Of a DNA stretch of 7,443 bases, positions 1-4,749 are shown piece by piece; position 1 is the first letter of the stretch; each line of letters begins with the position of its first letter. The notes beneath the pieces are model-generated. The model had not been told where the DNA came from. It was given only the letters and a program-made list of their open reading frames with translations, and did not search any database. The DNA comes from Trueperaceae bacterium (lineage in GTDB: Bacteria > Deinococcota > Deinococci > Deinococcales > Trueperaceae). Location: positions 1-7,443 of the forward strand of contig SKMG01000132.1 of assembly GCA_007121175.1 (NCBI GenBank), written 5' to 3'. The position numbers were made by a program, and so were the translations under genes.

Positions 1-28
1 CCCGGCCCGCAGCGCCCGGCCCGCAGCG
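1..28. repeat. 14-bp direct tandem repeat
   Basis: CCCGGCCCGCAGCG occurs twice back to back (1-14 and 15-28). The unit is not a multiple of three, so it does not encode a simple peptide repeat. The left edge of the window may cut a longer array, so the true copy number is unknown. Confidence 0.6.
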
Positions 29-104
29 AACCGCCGCCGGAGACCCGCAGCCGGCGAACGCCCCGCGCCCGACGGCCGCAGGCGGTCGCCGGACTGACGG
101 ACGC
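1..104. other. Edge sequence, no gene assigned
   Basis: This stretch lies downstream of the minus-strand DUF815 gene. One plus-strand frame reads from base 2 to a TGA at 95-97 as an Arg/Pro/Ala-rich peptide. It could be the tail of a convergent gene entering from the left, but low-complexity GC-rich DNA gives such frames by chance. I see no start codon with a ribosome binding site on either strand and no hairpin-plus-T-tract terminator for the DUF815 gene. Confidence 0.3.
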
Positions 105-1376
105 TCAGCTGCCGGTGCCGGCCCCAGTCAGCTCGGCGCGCTCGCGGTCGACGAACTGCCGCGCGGTACGCCCGGAGAAACCGTTGCCCCAGGTTGCGAA
201 ACGCACCGCGCGCTGGTCCAGCGAAGCGCCGGTCTCGAGGCCGGCCGCAGCGGCGAGCGCGCGGACGATCGCCAGGTAGGCGCGCTGGTCGGCCGACGGG
301 AAGGTGATCGTCAAGCCGAACCGGTCGGCGAGAGCGAGCCGGTCGTGGTGCGTGTCCCAGGCGTGCACGTCGGCGTCCTGCGGGTCCGGCCGGTCGCCGT
401 GACGTTCTCGCACCAGGTGCCGGCGGTTCGACGTCGCCACCACCAAGACGCGCTCATCTCTCGTCAGCAGGCTTCCCTCCAACAGGCTCTTGAGCGGGCG
501 CAGACGCTCGTCGCCGGCATCGAAGGCCAGGTCGTCGAGCACGAGCACCGCAGGACGCGGAAGGCGCGCCGCGGCCTCGAGCACCGCCCCCAAGTGGGCC
601 AGGTGGGCGAACGGCAGCTCGACCAGACGCAGGCCGCGGCGGGCGTAACGCTCGAGCAGCCCCCGCGCTGCGGTCGACTTGCCGCTGCCGCGGGGGCCGT
701 AGAGCAGCGTCGCGAGCGCAGGTCTGCCGCTGAGGAAGGCCTCGACGTTGGCCAGGAACGGCGCGAGCTGGCGCTCGAGACCGACGAGATCGGCCAGCTT
801 GGCGCCGGCCGGCGTCGCCACCCCGACCAGCCGCCGACCATCCCAGGCGTAGGCCTCGTACCTCCCGAGCGGCCCGGCTCCGCACGCTCGCGCCGTCTCC
901 AGCACCAGCTCCAGACACTGCGCGACGGCGCCCGAGAGCAGCGCCTGACGCAGCCGCCGGGTGGCCTCGACCGCCTCCGAGCTCGGGTCACCCTGCTCGC
1001 TCAGGCGCTCCCAGCGAGGCAGCGCGCGCCCGATGAGCGCCTCGACCTCGCCCTGCCAGTCGCGGCGCACCAGCCAGGCCAGCTGCCCGAGGTCCGACCT
1101 GGCTGCCTCCGCCAGGCCAGCTGCCCCGAACACCTCTCGCCCGAGCGCCACGGTGCGCCCCACCTGCGTCGCCCAGGCGCCGGGACCGAAGAGCACGGCC
1201 TCCGCGACGGCTTCGGCGAGGTCGGCGTGCCCCCGTGCGATCAGCGAGCGCGCCACGCCGGCGTGGGCGGCGGCGGCCGCGGCTGCCTCGGCACGGGCGA
1301 GCGCGCCGTCGAGCGCCGTGAGCGATGCCCACCACGGCGCGGCGTGAGGACCGTCGAGCAGGTAGGGTTCGAACAC
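105..1376 (-). CDS. DUF815 family AAA+ ATPase
   Basis: Predicted P-loop ATPase of 423 residues; the family (DUF815/COG2607) is widespread but has no settled function. Numbered from the GTG at 1376, an Ala-rich helical N-terminal half of about 200 residues precedes the AAA+ core. The core has Walker A GPRGSGKS (about 227-234), Walker B VLVLDDLAF (about 277-285), sensor-1-like ATSNRRHL (about 314-321), LADRFGLTITF (about 349-359) and a C-terminal GFSGRTARQF (about 399-408). The order LLYGPRGSGKS, LVLDDLAF, LKSLLEG, ATSNRRHLV is typical of DUF815. No membrane segment or signal peptide is seen. An in-frame GTG at 1397 would add seven residues but lacks a Shine-Dalgarno. The GTG at 1376 has AAGGGAG (1387-1381) four bases upstream and gives MFEPYLLDG, so I prefer it. 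The gene is divergent from dnaX. Family assignment is firm; role and substrate are unknown. Confidence 0.88.
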   Translation of the reverse strand: MFEPYLLDGPHAAPWWASLTALDGALARAEAAAAAAAHAGVARSLIARGHADLAEAVAEAVLFGPGAWATQVGRTVALGREVFGAAGLAEAARSDLGQLAWLVRRDWQGEVEALIGRALPRWERLSEQGDPSSEAVEATRRLRQALLSGAVAQCLELVLETARACGAGPLGRYEAYAWDGRRLVGVATPAGAKLADLVGLERQLAPFLANVEAFLSGRPALATLLYGPRGSGKSTAARGLLERYARRGLRLVELPFAHLAHLGAVLEAAARLPRPAVLVLDDLAFDAGDERLRPLKSLLEGSLLTRDERVLVVATSNRRHLVRERHGDRPDPQDADVHAWDTHHDRLALADRFGLTITFPSADQRAYLAIVRALAAAAGLETGASLDQRAVRFATWGNGFSGRTARQFVDRERAELTGAGTGS

Positions 1377-1380
1377 GCTG

Positions 1381-1387
1381 CTCCCTT
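1381..1387 (-). promoter_or_regulatory. Ribosome binding site deciding the DUF815 start
   Basis: On the minus strand AAGGGAG sits four bases before the GTG at 1376-1374. The spacing is a little short. It is nevertheless the only Shine-Dalgarno-like sequence near either candidate start, and it lies inside the seven extra codons that the GTG at 1397 would add. Confidence 0.5.
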
Positions 1388-1452
1388 CGGACTGCACGGC
1401 GCGTCGGAGCGCTGCGCGCGAGTCGCGCCAGGATACCCATGCTCGCGCCGGT

Positions 1453-1470
1453 CGCCCCGCCCAAGGGGCG
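1453..1470. promoter_or_regulatory. Inverted repeat in the divergent intergenic region
   Basis: CGCCCC (1453-1458) and GGGGCG (1465-1470) form a perfect 6-bp inverted repeat with a 6-base loop. The right arm can alternatively pair with CGCCC (1458-1462). It lies about 30 bases upstream of the dnaX start, between two divergent genes, where an operator could sit. In DNA this GC-rich, short palindromes also arise by chance, and I recognise no regulator. Confidence 0.3.
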
Positions 1471-1490
1471 GACGCGCGGCGGCGTCGTGG

Positions 1491-1496
1491 TAGCCT
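1491..1496 (+). promoter_or_regulatory. Candidate -10 box for leaderless dnaX mRNA
   Basis: TAGCCT fits the TANNNT form of a -10 element and ends five bases before the dnaX ATG at 1502. A start site six or seven bases downstream would fall on or beside that ATG, giving a leaderless transcript. No Shine-Dalgarno lies in the 20 bases before the ATG, which agrees with leaderless initiation. Leaderless mRNAs with this -10 placement are known to be common in Deinococcus. No clear -35 box is visible, so the call is tentative. Confidence 0.4.
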
Positions 1497-1501
1497 CCGG
1501 C

Positions 1502-3184
1502 ATGGCGGCCATCTACCAGCGTGCGCGACCCGCGCGCTTCGACGAGGTCGTCGGTCAGGATCACGTCACCACACTGCTCGTCGCCGCCGTGCGGCGGGGC
1601 GCGGTCGGTCATGCCTACTTGTTCTCGGGACCTCGTGGCGTGGGCAAGACCACCACCGCCCGCCTGCTGGCGATGGCCGTGAACTGCGACTCCGACGCCG
1701 CGACGCCACCGTGCGGCGCCTGCGAGTCCTGCCTGGCGGTACAGGCGGCAGGGCATCCGGACGTGATCGAGCTCGATGCCGCCTCGAACAACTCGGTCGA
1801 CGACGTGCGCGAGCTGCGTGAACAGGTGCGGCTGGCGCCGCTGCGCGGCGGCCGCCGCGTGTGGATCCTCGACGAAGCCCACATGCTCTCGCGTGCCGCC
1901 GCGAACGCTCTGCTCAAGACCCTCGAGGAGCCTCCCCCGGGCTTGCTGTTCGTGCTCGCCACGACCGAGCCCGAGAAGCTGCCCGCGACGGTCCTGTCGC
2001 GCTGCCAGCACTTCAGGTTCCGCCGGCTCTCCGACGACGAGATCCGCGGCAAGCTCGAGCGGCTGCTAGCAGCCGACGGGACGCCCGCCGACGGCGCGGC
2101 CCTCGACCTGCTGGCGCGAGCGGCCGACGGCGCGATGCGCGACGCTGAGTCGCTGCTCGAGCGGCTGCTGGCTTCCGGCGAGCCGCTGACGCTCGCCGCC
2201 GCCGAGGCAGCGCTGGGATTGCCGCCCCAGGAGCGGCTGGCCGCACTCGCCGGCGCCTTGGCCGCTGGCGACCTGGCGTCGCTGCTCGCCGGCGCGGCCG
2301 AGCTGTACGGCGACGGTTTCGCGCCCCGAACGGTAGCGGAGCAGCTCGGTCGTACGCTGCGCGACGCGCTCGTAGCGCGCGTGCGGTCCGAGAGCAGGCG
2401 CGGCGGATCGCCGACAGTCGCGCCACGCGAGGGTGCGCTCGAGGTAGCCGCCCAGGTCGCGGACGAGGACGCCCTGATCCGGGCGCTCCACGTCCTCGAC
2501 GACGCGCAGGAGCGCTTCGTGCGGCGCGGCGACCTGTACGCGCTCGAGGTGACCGTCATCCGGGCGGCTGCCGCGATCCGCGCGCCGAAGGGGGCGCACG
2601 AGGGCCTGCAGCCGGAGGCTGCTGAGGACGTGACCGGGGTGCTGGCGCAGCGCGTGCCCGTCCCCGTGGCCGCGGCTCCCGCACCTGCCGGGGGCGGCGG
2701 CGCTCAGGCGACGCGGGCCTCGCCGGCGGCTGCTGAGCTGGCAGCGTCGGGCGAGACGCCAGCGTCGGGCGAGCCGGCAGCGTCGGGCGAGGCACACGTG
2801 GCTGGCGAGCCGTCGGCAGGGAGCCTCGAGCGCTTCGACCCCAACGCGCCCGCGCCGCGCACCTCTGCCGCCGCCCAGAAGCACCGCAAGGCGGGCTCGA
2901 CCAAGCTGAGCTGGCACACCATCCTGGCGCGCGCCGGACCGCAGCTGAAAGCGTTCCTGCTCCCTGCCGAAGCGAGCTTCGATGGCGGACGGCTCGATGT
3001 GCGCTACGACACGCGACACGCCTTCCACTTCAGCCAGTTGCAGCGGCGCGAGCGGGAGTTCCTCGAGCTGCTCGACGCCGCGGGCGGGTCGCACCTGCGC
3101 GTGACGGTCGAGGGCCCGGGGGGCCGCTTGCAGCGCGACCGCTCGGGCGAGGCGCCGGCGGGGAGCTCAGCAAAAAAAGCCTGA
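1502..3184 (+). CDS. dnaX: DNA polymerase III clamp-loader subunit gamma/tau (DnaX), zero-frame product
   Basis: DnaX is the ATPase of the clamp loader, which opens the beta clamp and places it on primed DNA; its tau form also tethers the polymerase core. The zero-frame product has 560 residues. Visible are Walker A GPRGVGKT (43-50), the Cys4 zinc module C62-x8-C71-x2-C74-x2-C77, Walker B WILDEAHML (121-129), sensor 1 LATTEP (152-157), the SRC arginine-finger motif (166-168) and a GAMRDAESLLE block (210-220). A collar-like helical domain (about 230-360) follows, then an Ala/Gly/Pro-rich linker (about 361-465) and a compact domain (about 468-538, KLSWHTILARAGPQLKAFL onward) resembling tau domain V. 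Start: ATG 1502 gives MAAIYQRARPARFDEVVGQ, the normal DnaX N-terminus; longer upstream frames are not supported. The frame ends SSAKKA-TGA directly after a seven-A run, and a -1 shift would add 188 residues. Confidence 0.96.
   Translation: MAAIYQRARPARFDEVVGQDHVTTLLVAAVRRGAVGHAYLFSGPRGVGKTTTARLLAMAVNCDSDAATPPCGACESCLAVQAAGHPDVIELDAASNNSVDDVRELREQVRLAPLRGGRRVWILDEAHMLSRAAANALLKTLEEPPPGLLFVLATTEPEKLPATVLSRCQHFRFRRLSDDEIRGKLERLLAADGTPADGAALDLLARAADGAMRDAESLLERLLASGEPLTLAAAEAALGLPPQERLAALAGALAAGDLASLLAGAAELYGDGFAPRTVAEQLGRTLRDALVARVRSESRRGGSPTVAPREGALEVAAQVADEDALIRALHVLDDAQERFVRRGDLYALEVTVIRAAAAIRAPKGAHEGLQPEAAEDVTGVLAQRVPVPVAAAPAPAGGGGAQATRASPAAAELAASGETPASGEPAASGEAHVAGEPSAGSLERFDPNAPAPRTSAAAQKHRKAGSTKLSWHTILARAGPQLKAFLLPAEASFDGGRLDVRYDTRHAFHFSQLQRREREFLELLDAAGGSHLRVTVEGPGGRLQRDRSGEAPAGSSAKKA
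2743..2796 (+). repeat. 18-bp tandem repeat in the DnaX linker
   Basis: Three copies of an 18-bp unit start at 2743, 2761 and 2779, each opening with AGCGTCGGGCGAG and then diverging. They encode ASGETP, ASGEPA and ASGEAH, and a degenerate fourth unit (VAGEP) follows. The repeat lies in the disordered linker between the collar and the domain V-like region, so copy changes would alter linker length in six-residue steps without breaking the frame. Confidence 0.8.
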
Positions 3185-3212
3185 CGGGGGCGGCCGCTGC
3201 GGCAGCGCCCCC
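3160..3212 (+). promoter_or_regulatory. dnaX: Putative programmed -1 frameshift element of dnaX
   Basis: The parts are in the order expected of a bacterial -1 frameshift signal. GGGGAG (3160-3165) is Shine-Dalgarno-like and ends six bases before a run of seven A (3172-3178). The zero frame reads GCA AAA AAA GCC TGA, so the run is an in-phase A_AAA_AAA heptamer on which both lysyl-tRNAs can re-pair fully after slipping. The zero-frame stop is at 3182-3184. After a 7-nt spacer comes a hairpin: GGGGGCG (3186-3192) pairs with CGCCCCC (3206-3212), with an inner GCCG/CGGC stem (3193-3196 with 3200-3203), a CTG loop and a two-base AG bulge. E. coli dnaX is known to use the same three parts. Transcriptional slippage adding one A would have the same effect. 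Confidence 0.75.
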
Positions 3213-3744
3213 GGAGCAGAGCCCGGCTCCGAGCCCACCCCACGGCGCGCCGGCGGCGGCGGGCGCGGACGACCTACCATCGCGCGCAGACCCGCAGGCG
3301 GCATCGGTCGAGGCGCCGCCCTTGCCGCCCAGTGACACCCTCGAAGCGCTCCCGGAGGGGTTCTGGGATGCACTACCGGCGCAGCACACGCCGCTCGGCG
3401 AGCGCCGGGACGCTCCGCAGCCCCCTGCCCTGGGGCCACAGCCGGCCGCCCCGACACCCATGACCGCCGCGCCGCCGCGAGCTGGCCTGGAGCCCCAGAC
3501 GGCCGCGCCGCCCCGGCCGGCGAGTGCGGTCAGCGCAGACCCACCCGCGCCTGGCACCGTGGCGATGCTGCAGCGGCTCTTCCCCGGACGGGTGCTGCGC
3601 ATCGAGCCGGCCGAGACCGCGACGAGCTGGGCCCCGGGCGCTGATGCCGATGAGCACGGCGCCGAGCTGACCGGCGAAGCCGCTGCAGCTGACGAGGGGG
3701 GCTCTCTGGGCGGGCTAGAATCCTCGAGGAGTCGAGACACATGA
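3178..3744 (+). CDS. dnaX: -1 frame C-terminal extension of DnaX (tau-like long form)
   Basis: After a slip on the seven-A run, translation would continue in the -1 frame for 188 codons to the TGA at 3742-3744, giving 559 + 188 = 747 residues in all. The frame is open throughout. By my count 151 of 188 codons end in G or C (about 80%). Most of the extension is Pro/Ala-rich and looks disordered. Around residues 689-702 of the long form it carries MLQRLFPGRVLRIE, which resembles the short LFGG-V-type block that closes many tau proteins (recalled, not aligned). The final TGA overlaps the ybaB ATG as ATGA, as expected of an operon gene end. A separate gene is less likely: the TTG at 3322 and ATG at 3460 have no ribosome binding site. 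The alternative is a miscounted A-run, in which case this is simply the rest of a single dnaX frame. Confidence 0.7.
   Translation, partial: SLTGAAAAAAPPEQSPAPSPPHGAPAAAGADDLPSRADPQAASVEAPPLPPSDTLEALPEGFWDALPAQHTPLGERRDAPQPPALGPQPAAPTPMTAAPPRAGLEPQTAAPPRPASAVSADPPAPGTVAMLQRLFPGRVLRIEPAETATSWAPGADADEHGAELTGEAAAADEGGSLGGLESSRSRDT
3726..3731 (+). promoter_or_regulatory. ybaB ribosome binding site inside the dnaX extension
   Basis: GAGGAG lies nine bases before the ybaB ATG at 3741. Because it sits within the last codons of the -1 frame extension, ribosomes finishing the long DnaX form would terminate on the ybaB start (ATGA) and could re-initiate there. Confidence 0.7.
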
Positions 3745-4052
3745 ACATCCAGAAGTTGATGAAGGAAGCCCAGAAAGCCCAGCGCCAGATGGCCGAAGCG
3801 CAAGAGCGGTTGGCCTCGATGAGCGTCGAGGGCAGCGCCGGCGGTGGCATGGTGACGGCGACGGCCAGCGGCGACGGATCTGTGACCAAGGTCCGCATCG
3901 ACCCCGGCGCCATCGACCCGGACGACGTGACGCTGCTCGAGGACCTGGTGACCGCCGCCGTGGCCGATGCGCAGCGCAAGGCCAAGGAGCTGCAGGAGCA
4001 AGAGATGGGCTCTGCCGTCGGCGGGCTCGGCAGCATGCCGGGCCTGTTCTAG
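3741..4052 (+). CDS. ybaB: YbaB/EbfC family nucleoid-associated protein
   Basis: Small dimeric DNA-binding protein of 103 residues, about the usual family length (100-110). The N-terminal Lys/Gln/Glu/Ala-rich helix (about 1-28, MNIQKLMKEAQKAQRQMAEA) is the expected coiled coil. The family core follows: GGGMVTATASGDGSVTKVRIDP (about 33-54) as the beta-sheet part, and DVTLLEDLVTAAVADAQRKAKEL (about 62-84) as a helix. The end SAVGGLGSMPGLF matches the common Gly/Met/Pro-rich tail. Family members bind DNA as dimers and have been linked to nucleoid organisation and gene regulation. The gene lies between dnaX and recR, its most conserved location. The ATG overlaps the stop of the dnaX -1 frame, and recR begins 13 bases after its TAG, so the three genes are probably co-transcribed. 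Confidence 0.95.
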   Translation: MNIQKLMKEAQKAQRQMAEAQERLASMSVEGSAGGGMVTATASGDGSVTKVRIDPGAIDPDDVTLLEDLVTAAVADAQRKAKELQEQEMGSAVGGLGSMPGLF

Positions 4053-4065
4053 GGGTACTCGCGGC

Positions 4066-4662
4066 GTGCGCTATCCGACGCCGCTCCTGACGCTGATCCG
4101 CGAGTTGAGCCGGCTGCCTGGCATCGGCCCGAAGTCCGCCCAGCGACTCGCCTTCCACCTGTTCAACCAGAGCGAGGAGGACGTCTTCGCCCTCGCGCGT
4201 GCGCTCGAGGAGGCCAAGACCGGGCTCGAGCGCTGCCCGCGTTGCGCCCACGTGATGGCGGCGGGGAACGAGGCCTGCGAGGTCTGCCTCGACCCAGCTC
4301 GCGATGCCGCCCTGCTGTGCGTGGTCGAGCAACCGGCGGACGTGCTCGCGATCGAACGGAGCGGCGAGTACGCCGGCCACTACCACGTGCTGCACGGCGC
4401 ACTCTCGCCCATGCAGGGTGTCGGGCCCGACCAGCTCACCCTGCGGCTGCTGCTCGAGCGCCTCGAGGGCGTGCGCGAGGTGGTGCTGGCGACCTCGACC
4501 ACGGTCGAGGGCGAGGCCACTGCGCTCTACCTGGCCCAGCGCCTCGAAGCGAGCGCGGTGCGCATCAGCCGCATCGCCTACGGCCTGCCGGTCGGCGGCG
4601 ACCTGGAGTACGCCGACGAGGTGACGCTCGGTCGTGCGATGACGCACCGCCGTCCGTTGTGA
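4066..4662 (+). CDS. recR: Recombination mediator protein RecR
   Basis: RecR acts with RecO, and with RecF, to load RecA at SSB-coated single-strand gaps. The 198-residue length is typical. Domains run in the family order: helix-hairpin-helix LSRLPGIGPKSAQRLAFHL (14-32), Cys4 zinc finger C57-x2-C60 and C71-x2-C74, Toprim domain (about 81-175) with VVEQP (86-90) and IERSGEYAGHYHVLHG (96-111), and the C-terminal block AYGLPVGGDLEYADEVTLGRAM (171-192). All four zinc cysteines and the conserved glutamate are present. The start is the GTG at 4066, which gives MRYPTPLL; AGGGG at 4051-4055 lies ten bases upstream and overlaps the ybaB stop. Longer upstream frames run through ybaB and are shadows. 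It closely resembles Deinococcus RecR as I remember it, including the YP opening, which is the best taxonomic clue here. It lacks the long C-terminal tail I recall in D. radiodurans RecR. Confidence 0.97.
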   Translation: MRYPTPLLTLIRELSRLPGIGPKSAQRLAFHLFNQSEEDVFALARALEEAKTGLERCPRCAHVMAAGNEACEVCLDPARDAALLCVVEQPADVLAIERSGEYAGHYHVLHGALSPMQGVGPDQLTLRLLLERLEGVREVVLATSTTVEGEATALYLAQRLEASAVRISRIAYGLPVGGDLEYADEVTLGRAMTHRRPL

Positions 4663-4693
4663 GATCCTGCACCTCGCTCTGCAGCGCGGGACG

Positions 4694-4721
4694 TTGATAC
4701 CCGCCGACTCGTCCTTATAAT
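4694..4721 (+). promoter_or_regulatory. sigma70-type promoter for topA
   Basis: TTGATA (4694-4699) and a perfect TATAAT (4716-4721) are separated by 16 bases. This is one of the few AT-rich patches in the window, between the recR stop and topA. Transcription should begin near 4728, leaving a leader of about 22 bases with a ribosome binding site before the TTG at 4750. It implies that topA is transcribed independently of dnaX-ybaB-recR, although read-through is possible because I see no terminator after recR. Confidence 0.8.
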
Positions 4722-4732
4722 GCGACCGCTCG

Positions 4733-4740
4733 GGAGGGGG
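4733..4740 (+). promoter_or_regulatory. topA ribosome binding site
   Basis: GGAGGGGG ends nine bases before TTG 4750. It supports that TTG over the in-frame ATG at 4720, which overlaps the -10 box and has no Shine-Dalgarno upstream. Confidence 0.7.
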
Positions 4741-4749
4741 GCCACAGCG

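Noticed and set aside
1430..1435. TATCCT on the minus strand as a -10 box for the DUF815 gene
   Set aside because: It fits TANNNT loosely, but there is no -35 partner and nothing else to separate it from chance.
345..1493. A 382-codon plus-strand frame opposite the DUF815 gene
   Set aside because: It is antisense to a gene with clear Walker A, Walker B and sensor motifs. Its product is Arg/Gln-rich with no recognisable domain.
1325..1501. Upstream extension of the dnaX frame by 59 codons
   Set aside because: The extension is Arg-rich, overlaps the 5' end of the divergent gene and has no homology to DnaX. The ATG at 1502 gives the normal DnaX N-terminus.
3186..3212. The hairpin after the dnaX stop read as an intrinsic terminator
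   Set aside because: No T-tract follows the stem, and ybaB and recR lie downstream in the same operon. Its spacing from the A-run fits a frameshift stimulator better.
3030..4001. A 323-codon minus-strand frame across the dnaX end and ybaB
   Set aside because: It is antisense to dnaX domain V and ybaB, both of which are recognisable. Its translation is Ser/Ala/Gly-rich low complexity.
3967..4065. Upstream extension of the recR frame into ybaB
   Set aside because: It would overlap the conserved ybaB tail. The GTG at 4066 has a ribosome binding site and gives the standard RecR N-terminus.
4667..4684. A 5-bp inverted repeat (CTGCA/TGCAG) after recR as a terminator
   Set aside because: The stem is weak, the loop is 8 bases, and there is no T-tract.
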